Numbered from the stretch's first letter, positions 37,276 through 48,000 are shown. The stretch is 64,000 nt of DNA from CAYPNF01 sp964411985 (GCA_964411985.1 CAYPNF010000044.1:5542-69541), one strand, 5' to 3'. The notes: a model not told the origin generated them from the sequence alone. A program made the numbers and translations.

Positions 37276-37728
37276 ATGCCCTTGGCGACTTCAACCGCCG
37301 CGCATTGGGAAATCTCTTTTCCCAACCGGCTCGGCGACCTCATGGGCGCCATCGATGAGATGCTGGTCTTTCTGGAACAGTTCCCCTCGGACCCCGATTG
37401 CTTTTATGCCGCTCGACTCGTGGCTGAAGAAATCGGAACCAACACCATCAAGTATGGCTACGATGATCCATCCATCCATACCATGCTACTGCGGGCAGAC
37501 TGTGTCGAGGACTCCTTCCTGCTGACCTTGGAGGACGACGGTCGCCCATTCAACCCTGCCAAGGCCCCAGAAGCCAACCCGAGCCTGAAGTTGGAAGATC
37601 GCAGGCCCGGCGGCTGGGGAATTTGCCTGGTTCGCAGGCTGACCCAGCGAATGGAGTACGAGCGGAAGGGAACACGTAACCTCCTGCGGCTCTGGATACC
37701 ACGCCGGTCCACCCGTGGCCTGGTTTGA
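37276..37728 (+). CDS. RsbW-like switch kinase (HATPase_c_2)
   Basis: The 150-residue protein from ATG 37276 has the GHKL fold of anti-sigma kinases: LVAEEIGTNTIKYGY (N box), LTLEDDGRPFNP (G1) and RPGGWGICLVRRL (G2). GTG 37252 is an alternative start. These kinases phosphorylate STAS antagonists and sequester a sigma factor or other target. No sigma factor gene is adjacent, so the output may be encoded elsewhere. Confidence 0.88.
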   Translation: MPLATSTAAHWEISFPNRLGDLMGAIDEMLVFLEQFPSDPDCFYAARLVAEEIGTNTIKYGYDDPSIHTMLLRADCVEDSFLLTLEDDGRPFNPAKAPEANPSLKLEDRRPGGWGICLVRRLTQRMEYERKGTRNLLRLWIPRRSTRGLV

Positions 37729-37751
37729 CAATTCCTCGGTGGTGTGGTCTA

Positions 37752-37912
37752 ATTTCCCCTTAGCAGCCTAAGCTCGGCTCTCAACTTGGAGCAGGGCGCG
37801 GGGGAACCAATTTCTCACAAATGGACGTGAGAACGGGGCGAAGGGTGAAATGTGCACCCGGGCCACTTTCAAGGCCGAGCCCGTCAGCTAACCTCGTCGG
37901 CACGTGAAAGGG
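37752..37912 (+). ncRNA. ydaO/yuaA-type c-di-AMP riboswitch upstream of kup
   Basis: The leader has the conserved blocks of the ydaO motif in order: GGGGGAACCAA (37799-37809), GGGGCGAAGGGTGAA near 37834, GAGCCCGTCAGCTAACCTCG (37875-37894), and a terminal GTGAAAGGG that can pair with CCCTT near 37756 to close P1. The GAACCCGTCAGCTAACCTCG-like block is nearly diagnostic. ydaO riboswitches bind c-di-AMP and usually repress potassium importers and wall enzymes when the ligand is high, which fits the kup gene 110 bp downstream. Ends are approximate. Confidence 0.85.
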
Positions 37913-38021
37913 CGATCCTCCAGGATTGCGCGCACCGCGCCTCCCGCGATTTCCCAGAAAGCTCCTCTGAAGTCCAAATCGGACGAGGCGGATGCATTTT
38001 CTATTGGTGATGTCATAAAGT

Positions 38022-39902
38022 ATGAAACAGGAATCCTCGGGTCGCGCCCAGCAGGTCGCTCTGACTGTTGCTGCGTTGGGCGTTGTGTACGGCGACATCG
38101 GCACCAGCCCCCTCTACGCCATGCGGGAGTGTTTTCATGCAAGCCATGGGATCCCACCCACCCAAGCCAACGTGCTGGGGGTGCTATCGCTCATCTTGTG
38201 GTCGCTATTCCTCATTGTTTCGTTGAAGTACCTGTCCTTTGTGCTCCGAGCTGACAACCGGGGCGAAGGAGGCATTCTCGCCTTGATGGCGCTGGCCGTG
38301 CCGAACCGGGCGGATGGGCGCAAGCGCACACGGTTACTGCTGACTCTCGGGGTGTTTGGGGCTGGCTTGCTCTATGGCGACGGCGTGATCACTCCCACGA
38401 TGACCGTGTTGAGCGCGGTGGAGGGCTTGAATGTGGCCACCCGGGCCTTTGAACCTTATCTGGTGAGTTTGACGGTTGTCATTCTGATCGGCCTTTTTGT
38501 CATCCAGAGGCACGGGACGGGACGGGTGGGGCGCGCCTTCGGGCCAGTGATGGTGGTGTGGTTCCTAGTCCTGGGGTTCCTGGGGATAAGAGGGCTGCTG
38601 CTTGAACCCAAAGTGCTCTGGGCATTGAACCCGTTATGGGGGCTCCGATTTCTCCTCGAAGGCGGATGGACGGGATTCGTGGTCATTGGATCCGTATTTC
38701 TGGCAGTGACCGGTGCCGAAGCGCTTTATGCGGACATGGGGCATTTTGGGATCAAGCCGATCAGGCAGGCGTGGTTTGTTCTCGTACTGCCAGGGTTAGT
38801 GCTGAATTACCTGGGCCAGGCTGCTCTCGTGCTTCAAGACCCTACCACCGTGGAAAACCCCTTCTATCGGCTCGCTCCTTCCTGGGCCCAATACCCGCTG
38901 GTGGCTCTGGCGACTGCGGCCGCCGTCATTGCCTCGCAAGCCTTGATCACAGGAGTCTATTCCCTCACCATGCAAGCGGTTCAGTTGGGATTCCTCCCCC
39001 GACTCGCCGTCACGCACACCTCCTCACAACAGCGGGGCCAAATCTACGTACCGTTTGCCAATGCGATGTTAATGGTGGCCTGCATCAGCCTCGCGCTGGG
39101 GTTCGGTTCCTCGAGCCGATTAGCAGCCGCGTACGGCATCGCAGTCACTCTCACTATGGTGATCACCACTCTCCTCTTCGCCGTGGTAGCCCATCAACGC
39201 TGGAACTGGCCAGCTTGGAAAGTCCTGGTCTGGACATCTCTCTTTCTGGGCCTCGAGCTAGCCTACTGCGGAGCCAACATGCTCAAGGTGAGCCAGGGTG
39301 GATGGGTTCCGTTGGTGCTGGGAGGCGTGCTTTACCTGATCATGGCAACCTGGCGACGCGGCCGGGAACTCCTGCGGGAACGACTCAAGCGTACCATCGT
39401 ACCCTTGGACCTCCTCATGAGCGACCTTCAGACGTACAATCTAACACGAGTGCCGGGCACCGCGGTTTTTATGGCCGGGGACTCACGCGGGGCGCCACTC
39501 GCACTTCTACACAACCTCAAACACAACTCCGTTCTCCACGAGCGAAATGTGATCCTCACCATCGTCACCAGCGAGGAAGCACGCGTCGAAGCAAGCCGCC
39601 GTGCCACAGTTGAGGACCTTGGGATGGGGTTTGTCCGCATTATTGGCCATTATGGTTTCATGGAGAGGCCTGACGTTCCCGAGTTGCTGGACATCAGCCG
39701 AAAGCAAAATCTGGTCTTCGACCTGCAGCGAACCACCTTCTTTCTGAGCAGTGAAACGATCCTGCCCGGAAAAACCCCAGGCATGCCGCGCTGGCGCGCA
39801 CGTCTGTTCGCCTTGTTGGCACGTAATGCCCAGCGAACCACAGCCTTCTTCTCCCTCCCACCCAACCGGGTGGTCGAATTAGGGATGCAGATTGAGATGT
39901 AA
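38022..39902 (+). CDS. kup: Kup-family potassium uptake transporter
   Basis: The 626-residue protein has about twelve hydrophobic segments and the Kup signature ALGVVYGDIGTSPLYAMRE at residues 15-33, then YGDGVITPTMTVLSAVEGL and GTAVFMAG in the cytoplasmic tail. It is a proton-coupled potassium importer in the inner membrane, of normal length. The upstream leader is a c-di-AMP riboswitch, so expression is expected to fall when c-di-AMP, and hence internal potassium, is high. Confidence 0.95.
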   Translation: MKQESSGRAQQVALTVAALGVVYGDIGTSPLYAMRECFHASHGIPPTQANVLGVLSLILWSLFLIVSLKYLSFVLRADNRGEGGILALMALAVPNRADGRKRTRLLLTLGVFGAGLLYGDGVITPTMTVLSAVEGLNVATRAFEPYLVSLTVVILIGLFVIQRHGTGRVGRAFGPVMVVWFLVLGFLGIRGLLLEPKVLWALNPLWGLRFLLEGGWTGFVVIGSVFLAVTGAEALYADMGHFGIKPIRQAWFVLVLPGLVLNYLGQAALVLQDPTTVENPFYRLAPSWAQYPLVALATAAAVIASQALITGVYSLTMQAVQLGFLPRLAVTHTSSQQRGQIYVPFANAMLMVACISLALGFGSSSRLAAAYGIAVTLTMVITTLLFAVVAHQRWNWPAWKVLVWTSLFLGLELAYCGANMLKVSQGGWVPLVLGGVLYLIMATWRRGRELLRERLKRTIVPLDLLMSDLQTYNLTRVPGTAVFMAGDSRGAPLALLHNLKHNSVLHERNVILTIVTSEEARVEASRRATVEDLGMGFVRIIGHYGFMERPDVPELLDISRKQNLVFDLQRTTFFLSSETILPGKTPGMPRWRARLFALLARNAQRTTAFFSLPPNRVVELGMQIEM

Positions 39903-39947
39903 CGAGAATTGGACGAAATACCCAGTTGGGCCTATTCTCAGGTCGTT

Positions 39948-40649
39948 ATGGCAACAGACACGGCTGTCCTGCGGCTCATTCAAGTCCAGAAGCGGTTCGC
40001 ACCGATAGGCGGAAACCCGGTGAACGTCCTCTCGGGCGTCGACCTCGAATTGCATGCGGGCGAATCGGTCGCAATCGTCGGCCCTTCCGGCTCCGGAAAA
40101 AGCACGCTCCTGAACATTATTGGCACCCTCGAGCAACCCGACGCAGGCCAAGTGGTCCTGCACGGTCGAGATGTGGCCTCGCTCTCCCCTTCCCAGACCG
40201 CAGAGGTGCGCAGCCGTGAGATCGGATTTGTCTTCCAATCGCACCACCTTCTGCCGCAGTGCACCCTCCTTGAGAACGTACTGCTTCCCACCCTCCCGGT
40301 GGCGAGCGAGGTCTTGCGGGATGGGGCTCCGGAACGAGCCAAGCATCTGTTGCGACGGGTTGGCCTGAGCGAACGTCTCCACCACCGGCCAAGTCAACTC
40401 TCGGGCGGAGAATGCCAGCGGGTGGCCCTGGTCCGAGCTTTGATCAATGAGCCACGGTTGGTTCTTGCGGACGAGCCAACTGGGGCTCTCGATGGAGCAT
40501 CAGCGCGCAACCTGGCCGACCTTTTGCTGGAACTGAATCAGGAACTGGGCGTCGCCATGGTGGTAGTCACCCATTCCCTGGAACTGGCTGGACGCCTGCA
40601 GCGCGCTTGCGAACTGCGCGCGGGAAAGCTGGAGCCCGTCAAGCTCTAG
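39948..40649 (+). CDS. ABC transporter ATPase, LolD/YbbA-like
   Basis: The 233-residue protein has Walker A GPSGSGKS (45-52), the signature LSGGECQRVALVRALIN (151-167), Walker B LVLADEPTGALDG (171-183) and the switch His in VVVTHS. The MacB/LolD subfamily is indicated by TLLNIIGTLEQPDAG. A TTG at 39909 is in frame, but ATG 39948 matches the family N-terminus. It is followed after 18 bp by a large FtsX permease, so the two form one transporter or lipoprotein/mechanotransmission complex. Confidence 0.93.
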   Translation: MATDTAVLRLIQVQKRFAPIGGNPVNVLSGVDLELHAGESVAIVGPSGSGKSTLLNIIGTLEQPDAGQVVLHGRDVASLSPSQTAEVRSREIGFVFQSHHLLPQCTLLENVLLPTLPVASEVLRDGAPERAKHLLRRVGLSERLHHRPSQLSGGECQRVALVRALINEPRLVLADEPTGALDGASARNLADLLLELNQELGVAMVVVTHSLELAGRLQRACELRAGKLEPVKL

Positions 40650-40667
40650 GAGCGAGGAAGCACCTCC

Positions 40668-43600
40668 ATGAGTTACTTGAGACTAGCCCTCCGGAGCCTG
40701 TTGCACTTCGCACCTGCTCACACCGGCACATTCCTCGGTGCTCTGGTCGCCGCCGCTGTCCTCGTGGGAGCGCTCGTCGTGGGTGACTCGGTTCGCGCCA
40801 GCCTTCGTAGACTTGCCGTGCTGCGCCTCGGACGCACCGACGTCGCGCTCTCCAGCCAGGACCGGCTCTTCCGCGATCAGCTCGCAGTGGATCTGCAGGC
40901 TGGGCTGCTTCGCACTGGTATCGCGCAGATGCCAGGCGCTCAGCCAAAACTGCAGACCGCTCCAGTGCTTCAGCTGAGCGGTGTGGCGGTGAATTCTGAA
41001 GGCACGGCACGGGCCAACCAGGTGCAGGTTCTTGGGGTTGACGCCAGGTTCTGGCGACTCTCGCCGTTTGCCGAATCGTTGGCCACCCAACATCTTTGCC
41101 CTGCTTGCGGCGCATCTTCCAACGCCAGCTGTGCTCACGTTCTCCAGTTCAATTCACTGCTCACTCAACCCCTCCCCAAGGACACCATCCTGCTCAGCGA
41201 GGCGCTGGCGGCCCAGCTGAAAACACAACCAGGAGAGGAACTCGTCCTCCGTCTCCAGAAACCAACGAACATCTCGCAAGATGCTCCACTCGCGCCGGAG
41301 GAATCCACCGTGGCAGCCCTCCGCCTCCGTGTCCATGCCATCGTCCCCGATGTACTGTTTGGTCGGTTCAGCCTCCAGGCTAACCAGGTTCCCCCGATGA
41401 ACGCTTTCCTGACGCTGCCGGATCTCCAGCAGAAGGTGGCCACTGCAGGCCGAGCCAATCTTCTGCTATTGACGGGCCACGGAGCCCAAGACCCCCCCGC
41501 AAGAGCCGTTGCCAATGTCGTTTTCGCTCCGGGCGCCCCCACTCCCACCAACCTCATCGGTGCTGCCCGGGCGAGTTTGAGGCAGCGCTGGAATCTCGCC
41601 GATGCACAATTGGAGTGGAGGACTATACCCCGCACCGGCAACGCCGTGGAGATTCGATCTCCCCGGGTCTTCCTCGATCCTGCGCTCTCTGAGGTGACCG
41701 AGGAAATCACGGACAGCCTGGGCAAGCAGGTTCTCCCCAAGCTCACGGTTCAACCCCTCCTCACCTATTTTGTCAATGAACTGAGCGTTGGTACAAATGC
41801 CACCCCTTACTCCATGGTGACCGCCACCGACGGCCCTCCGCTTGCCCGCAAGCTGGCGGCGGACGAAATCCTCATCACTCAGTGGTTGGCAGACGATCTC
41901 AAGGCCAAAGCCGGTGACGCGCTCACCCTCCGCTACTTCGTCGTAGGCCTCGGAAGAGGCTTGGAAGAAAGGACGGCGGTTTTTCGAGTGAGCGGGGTAC
42001 TGGGCATGGAGACTCCAGGGCTGGACGCGTCCCTCATGCCGGATTTTCCGGGCATGACCGACGCCCAGAACTGCCGTGACTGGGACACCGGATTGCCGAT
42101 CGCGACCGACCGCATTCGGGATAAAGATGAATTGTATTGGAAACAGTACCGCGGAACGCCGAAAGCTTTCGTCAGCCTTGAGGCTGGCCAGAAGCTCTGG
42201 AACAACCGGTTCGGCAACTTGACTGCCATCCGGTTTCACGGGGTCAACGCGACCACAGCTGTAAACGTCTTGCAGAAGGAGATCCTAAGCCGTCTGGATC
42301 CAGCGCAGGTCGGGCTTGATTTTCAGCCGGTGCGTGAACAAGCGATTGTGGCGGCGACCTCAGGCCAGGACTTCGGCCAACTTTTCCTCGGTTTCAGTTT
42401 CTTCCTGATGGTCTCGGCCCTTTTGTTGTTGGGCTCGCTCTACCAACTTAGCCTGGAACATCGATCCCCGGAAATTGGCCTGCTTCTCGCCCTCGGCTTT
42501 ACTGTGCGCCAGACTTGCCGGGTGCTTCTCCTGGAAGGAGTGATCCTGGCTCTAGCGGCTTCCGCCGCGGGCGCGTGGGTGGGAATGCACTATGCAAAAC
42601 TGATGTTGCATGGTCTCTCCACGATCTGGCGCAGTGCGGTCAGTTCGGCTACCCTCCTTTTTGAAGCTAACTTCGGTACCCTCCTGACCGGCGTGGGAAC
42701 CGCCATCCTCCTGACCACCTTGGTCGTCGCCTTCGCCCTTCGGCGCTACACCCGCCATAGTCCCCGTTCCTTGCTTGCCCGCGACCTTTCCACCACCGCT
42801 TCCTCCTTCCGCCCCAAGTCGGTCACCCTGCCGGTGGGGACGGGCCTGGTGCTCCTGGTCGGGTCTCTCAGTTTCGCAGCGACCGGCGTCCTGGCTCGAC
42901 AGAACAGCGCAGCCCTGTTTTTCGGGGCAGGTGCGACTCTCCTGGCCAGCGGAATCCTCTTCTGCCAGGCCTACCTCCGAAAGAGTGTCCGCGGAGAATC
43001 CAAGGCAAAACTCTCGGTGACGGAGCTCTCTTTGCGGAGTTTATCGCGCCACCCCTCCCGAAGTCTGGCGGTCATCACCCTCTTGGCTTGCGGTTGCTTC
43101 CTGGTCGCCTCCATCGGCGTCTTCCGGCTGCAGACGGACGCGAGTAGTACCCGTCGGCAAAGTGGAACTGGCGGCTTCACGTTGTTGGGACAATCCACAC
43201 GCCCCTTGGTCTTCGACCCCAACTCCACCAAGGGCAGAGAAACCTACAACCTGAACCCTGAAATCCTGACGAATACCTTTCTGGTGCCTTTCCGCCTCCG
43301 CGAAGGCGACGAAGCAAGCTGCCTCAACTTGAATCGAGCGCAGAACCCTCAGCTTCTCGGAGTGAATCAGGACCTGCTCGCGCAACGGGATGCGTTCCTT
43401 TTCGCCAGGCAAGGTGATACACCTGCCGGGGAAAGCCCCTGGTCTTTGCTGGGCAAACACGAAAATGACGGAACCATACCCGCGATTGCGGATGAAGCCT
43501 CGATCGTGTACGCCCTCGGCAAGAAGATCGGCGATACCTTGGTCTACCGCGGGGACAACGGACAGGACGTCGTGCTAAAACTGGTAGCCTCCCTCAGCGG

Positions 43601-44189
43601 GTCCATTCTCCAAGGTAGCGTGGTCATCTCAGAACAGGCGTTCGCCACGAACTTTCCCAGCCAAGCTGGTTACCGGCTCTTCCTGGTCGAATCCGCCAGT
43701 GAGAAAGCTCCTCTCGTTTCGGAATCGCTCACCCGCAGTCTTCAGGACTTTGGACTCGAATGTGTCTCCACCGCTCAACGTCTGAATACACTGAACGCGG
43801 TGCAGAACACCTACCTGGGCACTTTCCAGATCCTGGGCGGCCTGGGAGTTCTGCTCGGCAGCGTGGGCCTCGGGGCCATCGTCCTGCGTAACGTGTTGGA
43901 GCGTAGAGCTGAAATGGGTCTCTTGCTAGCGCTGGGCTACCGTAGAGCGACGCTGGAGCGTATGGTGTTGCTGGAGCATGCGGTGCTACTCCTCGCCGGG
44001 TTAGGCATCGGAAGCGTCGCCGCCCTATTCGCCGTTGCTCCCAGCCTCCTAGGGCCGGGTCCCAAGGCCGCGTACGGCACGGTCGCGCTGCTCCTCAGCG
44101 CAATCCTGGTGAACGGGTTGATCTGGTGCCTCGTGGCCACTCGTTCGTCCATGCGGGGCCGCCTTATTGACGCGCTCCGCGATAACTAA
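40668..44189 (+). CDS. Large FtsX-family ABC permease (YbbP/MacB-like)
   Basis: The 1173-residue protein has an N-terminal membrane helix and a large extracytoplasmic domain. Two FtsX clusters follow: the first around residues 560-760 (FLGFSFFLMVSALLLLGSLYQLSLEHRSPEIGLLLALG), the second near the C-terminus (LGVLLGSVGLGAIVLRNVLERRAEMGLLLALGYRR). It is about the size of YbbP-like permeases with two sets of helices and so may work as a single subunit with the upstream ATPase. The N-terminal extracytoplasmic region has an odd cysteine cluster, CPACGASSNASC, near residues 144-155. Substrate not predictable; lipoprotein or lipid handling is usual for the family. Confidence 0.88.
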   Translation: MSYLRLALRSLLHFAPAHTGTFLGALVAAAVLVGALVVGDSVRASLRRLAVLRLGRTDVALSSQDRLFRDQLAVDLQAGLLRTGIAQMPGAQPKLQTAPVLQLSGVAVNSEGTARANQVQVLGVDARFWRLSPFAESLATQHLCPACGASSNASCAHVLQFNSLLTQPLPKDTILLSEALAAQLKTQPGEELVLRLQKPTNISQDAPLAPEESTVAALRLRVHAIVPDVLFGRFSLQANQVPPMNAFLTLPDLQQKVATAGRANLLLLTGHGAQDPPARAVANVVFAPGAPTPTNLIGAARASLRQRWNLADAQLEWRTIPRTGNAVEIRSPRVFLDPALSEVTEEITDSLGKQVLPKLTVQPLLTYFVNELSVGTNATPYSMVTATDGPPLARKLAADEILITQWLADDLKAKAGDALTLRYFVVGLGRGLEERTAVFRVSGVLGMETPGLDASLMPDFPGMTDAQNCRDWDTGLPIATDRIRDKDELYWKQYRGTPKAFVSLEAGQKLWNNRFGNLTAIRFHGVNATTAVNVLQKEILSRLDPAQVGLDFQPVREQAIVAATSGQDFGQLFLGFSFFLMVSALLLLGSLYQLSLEHRSPEIGLLLALGFTVRQTCRVLLLEGVILALAASAAGAWVGMHYAKLMLHGLSTIWRSAVSSATLLFEANFGTLLTGVGTAILLTTLVVAFALRRYTRHSPRSLLARDLSTTASSFRPKSVTLPVGTGLVLLVGSLSFAATGVLARQNSAALFFGAGATLLASGILFCQAYLRKSVRGESKAKLSVTELSLRSLSRHPSRSLAVITLLACGCFLVASIGVFRLQTDASSTRRQSGTGGFTLLGQSTRPLVFDPNSTKGRETYNLNPEILTNTFLVPFRLREGDEASCLNLNRAQNPQLLGVNQDLLAQRDAFLFARQGDTPAGESPWSLLGKHENDGTIPAIADEASIVYALGKKIGDTLVYRGDNGQDVVLKLVASLSGSILQGSVVISEQAFATNFPSQAGYRLFLVESASEKAPLVSESLTRSLQDFGLECVSTAQRLNTLNAVQNTYLGTFQILGGLGVLLGSVGLGAIVLRNVLERRAEMGLLLALGYRRATLERMVLLEHAVLLLAGLGIGSVAALFAVAPSLLGPGPKAAYGTVALLLSAILVNGLIWCLVATRSSMRGRLIDALRDN

Positions 44190-44253
44190 AGAAGCGAGAG
44201 TTCACCACCGCTTGCAGGCGTAAGACCGTCTGCTGAGAAAGAAACATGGTATC

Positions 44254-44940
44254 ATGAAATCGAAGAATTCGACACTCAGGTTCGATGGAAGGAAGGCGCT
44301 AGGTTTCGGTCACACAGGACTCCTACTCGTTGTGGCTTTTCAGGCACTGGCCCAGAGTCCCATCGAATATAAGAACGATTTTGAGAAGTCGGAAGTCGGA
44401 AAGCCGCCAGCGGGCATGTTGATCCTGGACGGGGCATTCGCAGTCCGGGACCAGGGTACCAACAAGGTGCTCGAGCTTCCCGGCGCGCCGCTCGAGACCT
44501 ACGGAATTCTGTTCGGCTCATCGGTCAAGGAAGGCTGCGAAGTATCCGCGCGTTTCTTCTCCACTGGCAAAGGCCGGCGATTCCCAACGTTCGCGGTTGG
44601 CCTTGGTGGAGCCAGCGGGCATCGGCTTCAAGTTTCCCCAGCCAAGAAACAGGTAGAATTGTTCCGCGGCGACACCCTCCAGAAAACGGCGTCCTGGGAG
44701 TGGCCCTCCGGCCAATGGACTCAACTCCGTCTTCAGATCGCGCCGACGTCGGGCGGAGGCTGGACGGTGCGTGGCAAAGCCTGGAAGCAGGAAAGCCCGG
44801 AGCCGACGGAATGGTTGATCGAAAACCAGGACAAGGAGGAACCCAAGTCCGGGCGCCCCATGGTCTTTGGCAGCCCCTTCGCTGGTACGCCCATCGCTTT
44901 CGACGATTTCCTCGTGAGTCCCGTACAGTCTGCGCAATAG
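44254..44940 (+). CDS. Secreted protein with laminin-G/DUF1080-like beta fold
   Basis: The 228-residue protein has a hydrophobic leader ending near FQALAQ and then NDFEKSEVGKPPAGMLILDGAFAVRDQGTNKVLEL. Next come SARFFSTGKGRRFPTFAVGLGG, WPSGQWTQLRLQI and, at the end, FGSPFAGTPIAFDDFLVSP. This succession of strands is the layout of a concanavalin-like jelly roll related to DUF1080, but no exact family is clear. The gene follows the FtsX permease by 64 bp and may share its transcript. Confidence 0.72.
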   Translation: MKSKNSTLRFDGRKALGFGHTGLLLVVAFQALAQSPIEYKNDFEKSEVGKPPAGMLILDGAFAVRDQGTNKVLELPGAPLETYGILFGSSVKEGCEVSARFFSTGKGRRFPTFAVGLGGASGHRLQVSPAKKQVELFRGDTLQKTASWEWPSGQWTQLRLQIAPTSGGGWTVRGKAWKQESPEPTEWLIENQDKEEPKSGRPMVFGSPFAGTPIAFDDFLVSPVQSAQ

Positions 44941-45032
44941 TCTGGAGGACAAAGTAATGTGGATGGGTCAATCTTGACCCGTTCACAAGAAGCTGCTTGC
45001 TCGCCTTCAAGGAAGAGAGTAGGTAAGGAAGG

Positions 45033-48000
45033 TTGTTTCTAATTAAGATTAACGTGAATACTTATCTTCCTCTACTCTTGGGATTGTGCCTTGTGTTCGC
45101 ACCCAACGTTGGCATGGGCGCCACTCTCACTTGGGATGGGGAGGGAGGGGACAGCCTCTGGGAGACAGCCGCCAACTGGGCGGGGGACGAACTCCCCACC
45201 TCGGAAGACGATGTGGTGATCAGTCTGACGGCCGGGGCCAGAGTTGAGCACGGTTCCGGCTTCTCACGCATCCGCAGCCTGCGCTGTACGGGACACTTTC
45301 TGCTCAGCGACGGCACCCTCGAACTGACAGACGGAGTTTCCACAGTAAACGGCACCCTGACCCTTGCCGGTGGCACATTGGAGGTGTCGGGGTCTGCCTC
45401 AAGCTTCACGGCCGGAGGCACCTTGACTCACCAAGGCACAGCGGTCTATGCCAAGGACGGTGCAAGCATCCGGCTGCCCGGCCTGAGCCGACTTTCTCAA
45501 AGTGTCAACGGATCCATTAACCTGGAAGCATCCGACCCAGGAAGCCTCCTCGATCTGCCAGACGTCACCTCGGCAGCCGTGCCAGACTACTATCGACTCG
45601 ACCTGGTGGCAACCTATGGAGGCAAGATCAGTCTGCCTAAGCTTGCGCAAGTCGACGGTGCTCTCGACGCCTATGCCGAGGCCGATGACGCACTCGTCGA
45701 TCTGCGAGGTCTTACCGGCAGCTTGAGGAAGACTCGCCTTGGCTCCGCAAGTATCGAAGCGCGCTCCGGCGGGACAATCCAGATTCCCAACGTCACGTCC
45801 CTGGACAGCGTAGACCTGGTCCTGCGGGGGACTGGCCAAGTGCCCACCACCCAAATCACCACGTTCACCGGCGCCAATCTGACCCTGGACGGGCTCACCA
45901 ACCACTTTCCTGCCTTAACCAACATTGACCGGGCTGGTATCTACCTGAGTGGTGGAGCCAAGGCCACGATCGTGGGCCTGGCTCAGATCGTCGCTGGGCC
46001 AAGTCATAACTTCTACATTGAGGTTCGTTCCCCCGACAGTGCCCTGAGTCTACCGAACCTTGCGAAGGTGGTGGTGGAACCTTATTACCGATTCAACCTC
46101 GAAGTCTATGAGGGAGGACGCATCTCGCTGCCCAAACTGCAGACCCTGGACGGAGCCATCAATGCCTATGCCGAAGACGCCGGTAGTGTCGTTGAACTAC
46201 CCGGTCTGTCGGGACGTCTCGTGAATGCCAAAGCAGGCGGGGCTTACATCGAGAGCCGCGAAGGGGGGGCAATTCTCATTCCGAACGTGACGGCGCTGGA
46301 ACGTATCAATCTGACCCTCCGAGGAACGGGTACTGTGCCCTTGTCTCAAGTGACTGCCTTCAACAAAGCGGACCTTCATTTCGATGGGAATACCAACAGC
46401 CTGCCAGGCCTGACGAATGTCGACTCCAGCAATATCACGGCGGAGCGCGGGGCAAAGGTCACCCTTGGCGGCGTGACCCGGATGATCCAACCCGAGTCGG
46501 CATCCATGGAGCTTGTGGCGCGGGACGTCGGAAGCAGATTATCCCTCCCCAACTTAACGCAAACGAGCCTGCCGGACTACTACCATCTGAAGCTGGAGGC
46601 CCAGGCCGGGGGAGAGGTCAGCCTGCCCAAGCTTATCGACGTCGGCGGGGCTATTAGCGCCTATGCAAATGGACCCACCAGCACCATCGATTTGCCGAGT
46701 ATCAGCGGAGTCTTCTCGAATCCAGATCGCGGGGGTGCCTACATCGAAACCCGAAATGGCGGGGGGATTCTCATCCCCAACGTGACGGGACTTCAGAATA
46801 TCAACCTCACTCTGCGAGGTGCAACTCGAACCCCCACCGCCCAGCTAGTCTCCTTCCACGACGCCGTGCTGCAGCTGGACAACATGACCGGCAACTTCCC
46901 CGCTCTCTCCAGCTTCCAAGCAGCGGACATCACCTTGGAAGGACAAGCAGAGTTGACCCTGGCGTCCGTAACCGAACTCGTTAACACTAACTCCGCCAGC
47001 ATCACCATCAAGGCTTCGGAAGCAAGCGTGCTCAACCTTCCCAAGGTCGCCCGAACCTCCATCCGCGAATACTACCAGCTGGAACTCTTTGCCTACTCCG
47101 GTTCTCGCATCTCCCTGCCCGCGCTCTCCACGGTGGAAGGAGCGCTCGATGTCTACGCCGAGGGCAATGGCAGCCTCGTGGATCTTCCCGGTTTGCGTGG
47201 CACGTTAGCAAACGGTCCCCGTGGAGGGGCCTACCTGGAGGCCCGAACCGGAGGTACCGTCCTGATTCCGAATGTCACCGGCATCCACAACTACAACGTC
47301 ACGGTGCGGAACACCGGGCGAATGTCCACAACTCAACTCACGAGCCTGACCGCCTCGGAGGTCCTCGTGGATGGCACCCAACTCACCTTTGCAGCTCTAT
47401 CTGATACCACTGGAACGACCTTCAAGTATGAGAACGGCGGCACAGCTGTCTTTCAGCCACCAACGGATCTCACCATCACCGATTTGCGCGCGCCCACAAC
47501 CGTCGTTGCGAACGAACCTGTCGAGGTGAGTTGGCAGATCACGAATCAGGGGACTTCAGTCACGAATGCGGCATGGTCAGACGCGCTCTTCCTTTCCACA
47601 GATGCCAAAATCGGTGACGATCTACTCCTCGGTCTGGTGGCGGCCTCGGGGGATCTCCCTTCGGGTGGTTCACTCCGTCTGACGAACCGTTTGATCTTTT
47701 CTCCCTCCATGGCAGGCACCCGGTGGCTTGTTGCCGCCGCCAACCAAAGTCATACGGTTTTCGAGGGAACTAACTACTTCAACAACACCAATATCACCTC
47801 CAGCGCGATCCAGATTCAGGCTCCCGACCTGGTGGTGGACTCTGTGACCGTGCAACCCGCCAGTGCCCAGGTGGGTACTCCCGTTTCCGTCACTTGGAAA
47901 GTCAGAAACGCAGGAACTGCCTCGGCCCGCGGACCCTGGGTGGACCACCTGGACCTTGCCACTGGACCAGGCATGAACGGAGAGTCCTTTTCCCTAGGGC

